Of a DNA stretch of 64,000 bases, positions 13,707 to 24,816 are shown piece by piece. The notes under the pieces are model-generated. The model searched no databases and had not been told where the DNA came from. It saw only the letters and a program-made list of their open reading frames with translations. The stretch covers positions 682,001-746,000 of the forward strand of contig NC_018398.1 in assembly GCF_000208865.1 (NCBI RefSeq). Direction: 5' to 3'. The position numbers and the translations under genes were made by a program. Every line of letters begins with the position of its first letter. Position 1 is the first letter of the stretch. This stretch comes from Neospora caninum Liverpool. Taxonomy: Eukaryota > Apicomplexa > Conoidasida > Eucoccidiorida > Sarcocystidae.

Positions 13707-15436
13707 TGCGGAGAAGTAAAGGAAACGAAGGACGGCAGCGAGAAAAGACGGGAAGGAGAGGGAAAGGTCGAATGAACAGCGGGAAAAGCAGAGCCAAGAG
13801 GCGAGGAGGCAAGAAAGACGTGAGCGAAGAAGAAGAAGAAGGGAGAAACGAAGGAGGGCGGCGCTGATTGCTCTCGTGTTCCTACAAGAGGACTCCGCAG
13901 GAAGACGAGTCAGCAGCTCTTTGTGCGGCTCTGTGCGAGTGAGGCTCTTTTCCCTGTCTCCTTAAAAGAGATGGCACATGCGAAAGATAGTCGCATGGTA
14001 GTCGCGTGTTTCTGCTTCCTATTCATTTTTAAAAGAAAAAGACAAACACAAATTCAGGAAGCCAACCAGGCGGCTGTGCTGTGGCGCCGCTCTCTCGCGC
14101 TTTCCCACGAAGAAGGACGGCGAGAAGAACGTCCGCGCAGTGTGGTCGGGTTTCCCTCTCTTCTTCTGTTTTGTGTCCCCCTCAAACGAAGAAGCGAGAA
14201 GAAAATGTGTGCCGAAGTCTGCTTTTCCGTTTGCTTCCTAGGTTTTTCCGTGCGCATGCAGAAAATTGCGAAAAGAACGGGGCTCGGCAAGGTCGCAACT
14301 TCCGCAGTCGAGCGCGTTGAGAGACTGGAAAGACGAGAGACGGCGAGAAAAGGAGAAAAACGCTTCTCGTTGTTAAACCGTCTGTTTCATGAGGAAGAAG
14401 CATGGTTTCTGTTTTCAAGAGGAAGATTGCGCGCCTTTTTTTCACACACACACATACAGATGCTCCGACAGGCGAGTCCGTGAGTCGGGTTGGAGCAGTT
14501 TTGCACACGCAGTGTTCTCTTGTCTCTTCCGAAGTCTACTCGCCGTCTCTTTTTTCATGAAACGCCACAAGGAAGAAAGAGAGACGCGCGCGGATTCCAT
14601 TTGTGTCTCGTGTCTTGCGTTGCGCGCATGCTTCGCCCGCCGAGACCGGGCTCTCCGGTGCCGGCGTTTGTACGTACACCGCAGTAGCGGACTGGGGCTT
14701 GAAGCGGAGAATTGGCCCACAAAGGATTGGAGACAACGGAGAGGCGACCGACAGCTCTTATCGTCGCATGTGTGGCCTTTCTTCTCCGTCTTGTCTCTCT
14801 CTCGCGTTCTTCCCTTCGGGCCCTGGCGTGTGTCCTGCCTCGTTGCCGCTCTTCCCCATCGCCCCTCTTCGATCCGCCTGAGAGAAGATGCAGAGGAGAC
14901 ACCCTAGACACGCACGCGTCTCCGTCTCCGCGTCTCTCCTTTCCGCTCGCCTGCGTGTCTATCTTCCCCCTCGGGGTCAAGGCAACCAGCTGTGAAGCGG
15001 AGCGAGAAAATCGGGGGATTGCAGGGCAGAACGACTTGGCGTCGAACGCGGCAGGCACGGACGCGCAGGAGAATGGGAGAGGGGAAGGCGAAGCGAGAGA
15101 AAAGGAAACGGAGCGGAACCTACGCGTCGTTGACAGTGGAGAGAGACAGGAGACAGGAGACCAAGAAGGAGCGGCGGCTTCCCAGACACCTCAAGGCGTC
15201 TCCACGCGGTCGTCAATGTCTCTTCTCGAGTGTCTCCTCTCGTCGTAGTCCTCGTTTTTTCTCTCCCGCCTCGTGTTCCTCTCCTTCTTCATGTTCCTCT
15301 CTTTACCCATTCTCCTCCGTCTCTCTCTCGTCTCTCTCCGTGGCGGTCTTCTGTCTCTCGGTCCCGGCCGTCCGGCGTGGATGAGGCCCCTCGTCCAGAC
15401 TCTTCTTGTTTTTGTCGCTTCTCTCCACCTGCGGAA
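13707..15436. promoter_or_regulatory. Shared divergent 5' region of CPSF2 (-) and ThrRS (+)
   Basis: No gene is seen in 1.7 kb between the CPSF2 start codon (13706, minus) and the first in-frame ATG of the ThrRS gene (15437, plus). The left part is purine-rich on the plus strand, that is pyrimidine-rich on the coding strand of CPSF2, like a leader. The right part is pyrimidine-rich ahead of ThrRS. A bidirectional promoter is inferred from the head-to-head layout; no TATA-like core element stands out. The ThrRS frame is open without an ATG from 15134, so an upstream ThrRS exon here cannot be excluded. Confidence 0.4.
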
Positions 15437-18400
15437 ATGTGCCTTTCTCAAGTCCGCTTCGTTGCGGAGCCGTCTCTCTCTCGCTCTCTCTGCGACCGCT
15501 CGGCGTGTCCCTCGTCCCCTGTTTCGAGCTCCCTTTTGTCTCCTCTTTCACCTGCCACTACCCGTTGCTCGCGTCTCCTCTCCTTGTCGTCTTGTCCACC
15601 CTCTCTCGTCTCCGATTTTTCTTCTGCGTCGCCTTTTTCCTCTGTTCCTGGCGCTTCTTTCCCTCGTTTCCGGTCTCCGCGTTCTTCTCTCTCTTCTACC
15701 CGTTGTCGTGGTCAGCTGTCCTCTCTCTGGCCCAAAAGATGGTTTTTTCTCTGTCTTTTGTGCCTCCTGGTCGTCCCTCCCTTTTCTCCGCAGTCCTGCT
15801 CCTGCGACGCCTCGCCCGCGGCGCGGCGCCCTCTTCTCGTTTCTCAAGGTCTTCCTCTCTCTTCTCCCGTCAACTTCGCCCCCCACCATGTTTGCTCTTC
15901 GCCCTCTTCTGCCTCTCCCGGCCCTCCCCTTCCTTCTTCCTGGTTTTCCGCGTTTAGGTCGTCTTCTCCGTCTTTTTCTCCACCCTCGTTTCTCGTGCCT
16001 CTCTCCCTCCCTCAGGTGTCTCCTCACGATTTCTCACGCGCAGCTCTCTCCTCGGCGACTCCACGTTGCCCGCCAGTGTCGCCCGCGCCGTCGTCTTCTT
16101 CCAGTCTCTTCCAAGTGAAGTGGATTTTTCCGGTGGCGAATCCTAACGCGCCTCTTCTCGAGGCGCCTGCGGATCTCCCCTTCTTCTCGCGTGTCGCCTT
16201 GAAGCCTGTGCGTCGCCCCTCCCCCGGGACGCGAGAAGGAACAGGCAGAAGGAAGCAAGCAGACGGAGCGTCTCCCCTCTCGCCTAGCGAGGTCGACGGC
16301 TCTGCAAAGAGCCGTCCAGAGACACAACGGAGAGAAGAAGGGAGAGGGGCGTTGACGGGGCAGGTCAGTCATGCGGAGAAGAGGCGGAGCATGCGCAAGA
16401 AGAAGAGCACTCGCATCAACTGCCACATCAAACTGAAGAAGAAACTTCACCACACCATGGGAGCGCAAACGGCGGGATCTGGAGGCCTCCACACCCTCTC
16501 CCTCTCCAGCCAGGGGGAGCGTGAAATGGCGTTCTGGAGCCATCAGGCGCAACGCGCGCGAGAGAGAGAAAGGCGCGCGCGCTCGCTCGCACCCCAAACA
16601 GAAGGCAGCACGCAGGATGACGGGGCACACTGCCAAGAAGGAGACGAAGGCGCGCACGACAAAAAACAAACGAAAGGCCAAGCAGGAAGAGAAGAAGATG
16701 GAGCAGAACGAGAAGACGGTGAAGAAGCCGAGTGTGTTTCGAGATCTTCCACAGCAGCCAATCCGCAGAAGCAAACTTCCCTGTTTGCCTGTGCGCCCAG
16801 GACGAGGGAATCGCACTCCCAACGGAGGGGCGCGTTCCTTGGATCCACAAAACGTTTTTCCTCCTCTCCGCTGCGTTCGCGTTCATTCCTGGCCCTCGGT
16901 ACAACGCCATATCTCTTGTTCCCCCCACCTTTGACGTCTTTTCTTCCTTCTTCTCTCTCTTCTTCTTCTCTCGGTTCCTCGTCCCCCTCTTCTCCTTCTC
17001 CTTCTTCTCCTTCTCCCTCTTCTCCTTCTCCCTCTTCTCCTTCTCCCTCTTCTCCTTCTCCCTCTTCTCCTTCTCCCTCTTCTCCTTCTCCCTCTTCTCC
17101 TTCTCCCTCTTCTCCTTCTCCCTCTCCTTCTTTGAGAGGAGCGGACCATCGTCAACTCGGTCGCGACATGGGCCTGTTCCTTTTGCCAGCTTCGAGCGAC
17201 GTGGGAGCGGTCGGTCCCGTCTTTCTTCCCGACGGCCGGCAACTCCTCGCCAATATCAAAGGCATTTTGCGGGAGCAGCAAAAACTCTTGCAGTTTCAAG
17301 AAGTGAGTCTCTTCTGGAAAAGAGAGACCGCGAAAAAAACGCCGAAGATTCCCACATCATAGTCCTTCAGACGCTTCTCGCATTTCTCCTTCACATTAAT
17401 GCACGTCTATACTTTCCTATACTGTGTGCACACGACTGTATGCGACAGGCACGGTTCTACACGTGTAGCTGCACATTTGTTTCTCTGCAGGCTCGTGCAG
17501 CGCAGGACGGCAGAAACTTAGATACCTGAATAGAGAGATGGGACCATAGATGTGTGTTTCCACTTACATGTCTGCATCTGTGTGTATATGGAGAGACGCA
17601 TATCTATATATGTGATTGATTGATTCATTGATAGATATAGATATAGATATAGATAGACGTCCGTGGGGGGGTGGCATGTCTGTGTGTCCTCTCAACGGCA
17701 TTTCTACAGTTGGTTCTGTGAGTTTGCCGTCGTCTCCCTTGACTGTTTTTATCTTTATCGCAAGCTTTTTCCTCCCCTTCCGGTCACTGCGAGGCGTTTT
17801 GAGGGTCCGTTTCGCAGGTCGCCACGCCCTCGCTGGCTCAGACAGGCCTGTGGAGGCGCAGCGGGCATTGGACCCACTACCGCGCCAACATGTGGACCAT
17901 CGAAGCGTCTCTCAGAGAGGACGGAAAGGAAGAACTAGGAGACGACAGCGACGTGGGCGGAGAAGCTGCCGGCGGCAGGCTGGAAAGCGAGGAAATACAC
18001 AGCCAGAAAACTGGAGAGCGAGACACCGGTGAAGAAACAGACGAAGAACGAGATGAAGAACGAAACGAAGAGAGAGGTGATGAAAGAGAGAGACGGCGGC
18101 GTGAGGACGATATCTTTCGGCTGTCTCTAAAGCCTATGAGCTGTCCATTTCACCTCGCCTACGTCCTTCCCTTTCTGCTGGTGAGCGAGGCCGAGAGAAA
18201 GGGCGGGGGGGGGGAACCAGGAGGAGAGGGGAGGGGCGAGCAAGCAGGCCGCGTAGGGAGACGAGGGGAGAGACAGTCGAGCAAAAAGAAGACTTCGGAG
18301 AGAGACACGGTCTCTTCTCTTTCGTCTTCTTCGTGTCTCTCTCCCGGGTCTTTGTTTTGTCATGTCTCTCTGTCGGCACGCCCACGCCTGTTTGAAATGC

Positions 18401-21400
18401 GTCCCTGTGAATCATCTTGTCTCTTCCTGCTGCAGGAGACGCCGTCTCTCTTCTCCCCGGCGTTTTCGCCTTCTCTTGACGCGTCTACTCTTCCCTCGGC
18501 TGCTGTCTCTGCCTCGGAGGCGGCAGGAGCTGCGGAGATTGAAGAAGAAAGCGCGGAGTCTGAGGTGTCTAGACATCTGCCTCTGCGGATTTCTGAGTTT
18601 GGAAGAGTTTTCCGTCGCGAGAGGAGAAGTGCATTGTGCGGTCTCTTTCGCCTTCGAGAATTCACTCAAGTCAGTCCCAGAGAAGGCATGCTTCTGTCTC
18701 GTGACATCCACTCTGGCGCCTTCCGTGGGCCTGCCTCTCATACTCTTTTCCTCTCTTTCTATCTGTCTGTCTCTCGTTCTTCCTCTTGTTCTGTCTCTCT
18801 CGTTTTCTCCTTTCCTAGCACGAGTTGTGTACTCCGTTTGGTCTTTTCGCGTCTTTTCGCTTCCTTCTGTGGCTGCCTGGTGAAGTCTGTCCTTTCTGGT
18901 TTCTGTTTTTGTCTCTCAGTTGCTCTAAGGTGTTTGTTTTCTTCTCTTTTCTCTCTCGCACGCTCTCTCTCTGTGCCTTGCCCCGGATTTTCTCACCGTT
19001 TTCCTTCTTTTCTTCTCGCAGGACGATGGGCACATTCTCTGCACGCGCAGTCAAGCAGTCGGAGAGATAACGAGTCAACTTTCCTCGATTCTTCAGCTGT
19101 ACTTCCGCGTCTTCGGGATCGCTCCGGAACTCATCAAAGTCTCGCTCGGCACCAGGTAACCCCCCGGCGAAGAGAGAACGCGTATCAACTGCGAGAGAAA
19201 CGACTCCTCAGTACGGCCATTACGGCGCAGAAAGCATCGGGGCGGATGGAGTCTTTCGAACGCGTTTCGTCCCTTCTTGAAGGCACGTCAACTCTCTTAG
19301 TTCTCTGCCTGATGGTCTCTCCCCGCTCCTTCTGCGGTGTGCGTCGGTCCAGACCTGCCAAGGCCTCGACTCTTCCCGCGGGCGCTGCCGACTCAGCGAA
19401 CGCAGCCCTTTGGCGCGAAGCCGAGGTGAGAGTCCGCGCGCTTTCCGTCGCCGCTGCATCGAAAAGTTCCCTTCACATGCCTGCCTCTGAGTCTCTCGGG
19501 TGACCGCTCTGCCTCTCGCCACGCGTGTGCCGTCTCGATGAATCTGGGAGTGTGAAAACAGAGGCATCGAACTCCCGCGGATCCTGAACATATGACTCCC
19601 ACTATGAGATACAACCGACGTCTTTTTGAGTGTGCACTACCCCACTAGACTGAAGACAGCTTTACAAAAGGTGGATTTCAGCCGCGTCTCTCCAGAGGCG
19701 CTTCGTTCGCGTCTTCTGGACCTTCGCGTTCTCGCTACCCTCTTTGAGTCCTCGCCTGTTTCGTGTCTATTCCCTTGTCCGTCTTTCTCCTTCCCTTTGC
19801 CGTCGGGCTTCTGCAGTCCTGGTTGCTGGACGCAGCCGCGCGAGTGCTGCCGGAGAACTTCAAAGTGGAACGCGAAGAAGGCGGCGGCGCCTTCTACGGA
19901 CCGAAGCTCGACTTTTCACTCCCGGACGCTCGGGGCCGGAGATGGCAAACGGGAACTATTCAAGTGGGTAACTAATTCAGCGACAAAGAAAAAAGAAGGG
20001 AGAAGCGAGGGAAACAAGCAAACGAAAAAGAGGGAAGAAACAAACGAGGAGAAAAATGAGAGGTGGGCATGGGTGTTCTCGTGCGGTCCTCACTCCGTGC
20101 AATGGCAACGCGCTAGGGTTTCAGTCCACCATCGGGTTCCAAAACGAGACGCGACCGAAAGCGGATTTTCCTCCAAATTTGCTCCGCCTCCCTCATTGTG
20201 ATCGTCTCAGGTGGACCTCCTCCAGCCTCCGGGGCTCGAGCGCGTCTTCAGTCGGCGGCATTCCACTCTCTACCCGTCCCCTCCTTCTTCATCATCTTCT
20301 CCATCTTCTTCCTCTCGGTCTCCAGCTTCTTTCTCTCGTTCTCCATCTTCTCCTTCTTCTTTGCCCTCTTCGTGTCTGCCTCTCGTCCTTATTCACCGTG
20401 CAGCCGTGGGGTCTTTAGAGCGCTTCCTCGCGCTCCTCCTTGAATTGCGAAACGGCGAGTTGCCTCTCTGGATTGCCCCTGTCAAGGTGAGACGCTGGGG
20501 GGCGAACAAACCTTTTTCCTGTTATCTTCTCTCTCTGGGTAGGGGACTGGTCGCCTCGTCTCTCCCCGTTTCTCTGGTGCGTCTTCTGTCTCTTCGTCGG
20601 TTTTTCCTACTTCTTTTCTGAAGTCTCGCGAGCATTTAGGTCTCGCGAACGAGGGGCGGTTCCATCTGGATGTCGGAACAGGAGTTTTTTGCTGTCGAAG
20701 CGTTTCTCTGCGCAGGCGGGAAGCAAACGATGAAAGACGGGAACGCCCCCAAGCGAACCCGGGAACAGGTGCCTGTGGCTTGTCTTCGAACTTTCCGCGA
20801 ATCCACTTGAAGCAAAAGGCGGCCTCAGGACTGCTCTTGAAAAAAACAAAACGGAAACGTTTCATTCTGCAGAGAGCAAGGCAAAGTGTTTCTTTGTCGG
20901 CCTCAACGATGTCGCAACGCAGGAAGTGCGTTTTCCTGTCTCGTGGGCGCATTCGTGCTGTCTCCCCTCTCTCCTCTCTCTTTGTCAGGCTGCAGTCTGT
21001 CCAGTGTCTGTACACTCCAGAGAAAGCCAACACTACGCCCAGAAAGTCGCTAGGCTTTTGCGTCGAAGTCTCGACTCCTCAGGTGCCTTTGAAAAAGAAG
21101 AAATCGAGGAGAGAGGCGAGCAGGCCAGCACGTCAGGTGTCCTTGTGGATCTTCGGCCTCTCCATCTCAACACAAAACTAAAGTGAGTTCGGTGTCTTCT
21201 CTGGGTGCTGTGAAGGTCTTGTCCATGCAAAAAGGGACCGTTCTTTGGTGCTTTTTTGTCTTTCTCTGTGCATTTCTCTCACCTCACAGAAAACCGCGTC
21301 CCTCGTCTTCTCAAATCGTTTCCTTGCGCCCTTTAAGCGCCTGTTAAGTGTCTTCGCAGGTTTTCCAGTCTCCCTGCGGATCTCCCTTAGCGAGGAAGCA

Positions 21401-21525
21401 CACGGTGAAGAGCTGTCTGACTTCATCAGAGCTTTTCTCTACACATTCCGATGCGTTTCTTACCCTGTTTTTCTATAAGAACAACTAAGGACAAGGATAT
21501 CTATACACATATGTTTCCCTATACG

Positions 21526-21558
<33 letters not shown>

Positions 21559-22848
21559 CTGGATATATGCATGCACTACATATCCACATATACATACAGC
21601 TGTATATGTGTGGGGGTTCGGAAGTCGTTTCCCCAAGAACTAACGCGGCCTATTTCCTAGTACCATTAGGTTCTGTTTTAGTTACTCAAAGTTACATCTT
21701 TGTGTATGAACAGTATATCCTTGCACGTTTTGTGCATATGTGTGACCTTTGTCTGAGCTTGGATAGAAAAGGAGAGGGGGAAACGGAGTTCTGGGGAGCC
21801 GAGCAAGAAAGTTGCGTGCGAAGGACCTGGCGCGTCCGGATGACATAGTGTCTTTTATTCTGTCTTTTGGGGTTGTTTTTCCTTTCTTTCCTGGCAGACG
21901 AGGGATATCGCGAGACGCGCCCTCTGCACTTTTTCACCCGAGTTTTTCGAATTCTTCCTTTTTTCTCAGAGATCTCCTCGGGCGCCGAAGAATTCCGCTG
22001 CTCTTCCTTGTGGGTCCGCGAGAAGAAAAAACTGAGGGGGTCACCGTCCTGACGCAGTGAGTCTCGTCGCCCACGGAATTTTTCATCTGGAGTGCCTTGG
22101 TTTCCGAGGCTAAAGTCCTCCTGTGTTAGCGGGGCATCGTTAAGATGAGAATTGTGGAAGAAATGTAACAAAGAAAATCCGGGAAATCAGGGATTTTGAG
22201 GCATTTTTCTGCAGGAGAGCCACGTCTTGGTGACAGGGGATGCGAGCGTTCTTCCCCAGCGCGAAGCGTGCGAGGGCAACAAAACGCTGCACACAAACTT
22301 CGTCAAAGGGTTGTGTGGACAGTGGAATCTAAAGACGCAATCGAGACCGTGCTTCGATACCGATGAATATACACATTTATTTATGTATTTACTTGCATGC
22401 ATAGGTTAAAGACATGTATCTCTAGAGCATCTGCTACAGCACCCTCGGTTGTTGTGTATGTTAAAACACCTATAACCGTATATTCATGTGCGCATCTATC
22501 CGCGTGAGGATGTACATATATATATATATAAACATGGGTGTAGATTTAGGTGTCTGGATAGGATGGGTCGGGTATATATATATAGATATTTATGTATCTG
22601 TATGTAGATCTCGATTTCTCTGTCGACAGGTTGTGGTTTCGTGTTTTCTGTTTTCGCTGTGTAGGGCATGGCGAACGAGCTCCGAGGACGGGAAGAAGGA
22701 CGGCGAGCGCGGGCAGTTTCTTTCTCTGAACGAGGCAGTTCGTTTCTTTCGCGAACTGGCACAGCCCGAGATGCCTATCACAACGCCTAGTTCACTGGAG
22801 ACAGGTTTGCGAGAAGGAACCAGAGAACAAAGAGAGACGGAAGTTTAG
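15437..22848 (+). CDS. ThrRS: Threonyl-tRNA synthetase, organellar type
   Basis: Ten exons: 15437-17302, 17818-18180, 18436-18669, 19022-19155, 19353-19425, 19817-19963, 20211-20486, 20989-21182, 21898-22056, 22665-22848. Phases agree at every junction, giving about 1,209 residues. It charges tRNA-Thr with threonine. Class II blocks appear in order: [37 protein letters not shown] with the zinc-ligand Cys; motif 2 [16 protein letters not shown] then [10 protein letters not shown] with the second ligand His; [12 protein letters not shown] and [25 protein letters not shown] with the third ligand His; [14 protein letters not shown] and [12 protein letters not shown] of the anticodon-binding domain; C-terminal [14 protein letters not shown]. 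An N-terminal extension of roughly 570 residues has a hydrophobic stretch [15 protein letters not shown] near residue 113 and is Ser/Pro-rich, suggesting import into apicoplast or mitochondrion (inference). 15437 is the first in-frame ATG; an upstream exon is possible. Confidence 0.86.
16990..17130 (+). repeat. 15-bp minisatellite encoding Ser-Pro repeats in ThrRS exon 1
   Basis: The 15-base unit TTCTCCCTCTTCTCC repeats almost perfectly about eight to nine times and is read in the ThrRS frame as repeated SSPSP. It sits just before the class II catalytic domain, in the linker after the targeting extension. Because the unit is a multiple of three, copy-number change would keep the frame. Confidence 0.9.
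17604..17656. repeat. TA/GATA-type microsatellite in ThrRS intron 1
   Basis: A run of TGATTGAT, then GATATA and GATAGA units, lies between ThrRS exons 1 and 2. It is intronic and has no visible coding role. Confidence 0.8.
21532..21558. repeat. TA microsatellite in ThrRS intron 8
   Basis: About 13 TA units lie in the intron between the ThrRS exons ending at 21182 and starting at 21898. A second, shorter TA run follows near 22514-22530 in intron 9. Confidence 0.9.
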
Positions 22849-23620
22849 ATTTTTTCGGGTGTCCTCGCGTTCCTCACTGCCAACTCTCTCGGTGTTTCTG
22901 TTCCGATTATGTTCAATCAAACGCCTGTGTCAAGAGCTGTGAAACAAACGCATTGAGACTGTGTCTCGAGTCCTAGCCGGGAGACGGCATTCTCTCCTGC
23001 GAATTTATGAGCATTTTAAGAGACGCGCAGGAAAGTGTCTCTTTTCACAGAGACAGGAACATCTCCTGTTGGTCGCCTCAGCGGTACTTGGCGCCTCAGG
23101 GAACTCCGTAGCGGCAATAATGGAAACATGCATCTTGGACAAATTCGGAAAATCACGATAGAGATGGGAGGATAGCTCAGCGACGGCTAGAGAGATGAAG
23201 TGCCCCGTATGTGTTTTACTACGTGTATAGGCTTGATATAGAGGCACGTAAAAATAGATATGCATGTATTTTCCTATTCCTTTATGTATAGCATCTATTT
23301 GCATGCGGCTCTACGGGTGTATCGACGTTTACAAAAAATGGTTTTTGCGGGGGTGAAGAAGAGGGTAGAATCAAGAAAGGAAAGGAAGGCAAGACTTCTC
23401 GGCCCCACGGTCTCCAGCGGCAGAGAGACAGGCGCTTCTCCACTCTCGCGTCTCGCTGCCGAAGAAGGAAAAGTTGTGTGGGCAAGGAGCTAGACTCCAC
23501 ATGTTCGGCTTTTCCGGTTTTTTCCACGATCGAATCCCTCATGTGGGATCCAACAAGGCGGGTCATGTCTCTCCCCGCCTCTTCATGTACGACGTTGTCT
23601 AGACGTCAACACACGTCATG

Positions 23621-23660
<40 letters not shown>

Positions 23661-24816
23661 GGTGCATGCAGATAGACAAATATACGTATTTAGAGGCATG
23701 TACGCGCACATACGCTTTGTATGTACTTTTTCGAGAAGTAACCTTGTCGAAATATGCGCAAGCACGCATTAGTATATACCTGCGTATGGAACATGTTAAG
23801 TTGTCGAGTCACCTGCGAATACAAGAAAACACCCGTGAAAAAATGACACAGCTGTGCACTGGAGGCGTCACTTGTCGGGTGAAAAGCACTTCGTTCCCCT
23901 CTCCCCTCCACAATGCGATCTTTATCGGGGAAACTGCTCCTGTGTCTCGGAACCTCCCTTTTTCCATGATGGTACGGGGTGGCTTTTCGTTTCTCGCCGG
24001 CGTTACACGTTTTTTTTCCGGGACCGCACCGCGGTATGCTTGCAAAGCGTGGTTCTCGCGTCTTTCGTTTCTCCGAACCTGCTGTTAGTCGGGTTATCGG
24101 TGTTCGTACGCACCCCCTCCACCTCTGTACGCGTTCTTTCCTTTACGGCTTCCTCTCTTACACGCAGAAGAGGCTTTTCTCTCTCCCTCGCTCGCCGTTC
24201 ATCTCTTCACACCCCGAGTTTTCTCTCTCCCAACTCCACAGAGCCGAGCTGCCGCGCACGGCTTCTGGTCCACTAGCCTCCAGCACGCGCCAAGGTCGTC
24301 CCCCTGCGTTTATGGGTTCATTCACCCGCACTTGAGAGGCGCCTTTCGCACGCATGCATTGTCTGTGCATCCGTAGTCCCTGCACATTCTTTTTTCACAT
24401 CTCAAAGCAACGCCTGCTGCACAGCTGCTCCGACAGCCGGCGGTCACCAAAGGCCACGCGGCCCTCCCTCCCAGACCCCCCCCGCATCGTTCTTGGCAGT
24501 ACGCGGCGTACGCGCCTTCCTCAGCTGCCTCGCATCTGCAAGATTTTCCACAAAGAGAAAGATAGGCACAGGTGTATCTGTCGACTCGCGTTGAGAGGTG
24601 CTCCTGTATGTGCGTAAACAGGTGTCGAGCGAATGGCGTGGCAGGAGATAGATCACGTATCATCGTTGAGAGAGTGATGGAGACAGATGTGGCCTAGAAA
24701 ACAAGTCTGTCACCTATAGAACGAAAAGCACAACTGTAAGTCCACAACGCCCCATACATTATCTATATGTAGATATAGGTAGAGCTGCATATATGTATAT
24801 ATATGTGTGTGTAGAC
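22849..24816. other. Convergent spacer with TA microsatellite, no gene seen
   Basis: This lies between the stops of ThrRS (+) and the Gly-rich secreted protein gene (-). It contains a long TA run at 23623-23657 followed by a TGCAGGTGCATGCAG stretch. Open frames are short, on both strands, and lack recognisable motifs. It probably holds two 3' UTRs. Confidence 0.5.
23623..23657. repeat. TA dinucleotide microsatellite (about 17 units)
   Basis: Uninterrupted alternating TA directly readable in the spacer between two convergent genes. Confidence 0.95.

Noticed and set aside
15230..15436. N-terminal extension of the ThrRS frame upstream of the first Met
   Set aside because: The frame is open here but contains no ATG (15230 is GTG). 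It can be coding only if an upstream exon exists, which I could not identify.
16883..17299. Minus-strand frame encoding [12 protein letters not shown] repeats
   Set aside because: It is the antisense reading of the SSPSP minisatellite in ThrRS exon 1.
22202..22230. Short ThrRS 3' exon after TTTCTGCAG giving an immediate stop
   Set aside because: The acceptor at 22664 gives an in-frame exon with the conserved ThrRS C-terminal block, so it is the better choice.
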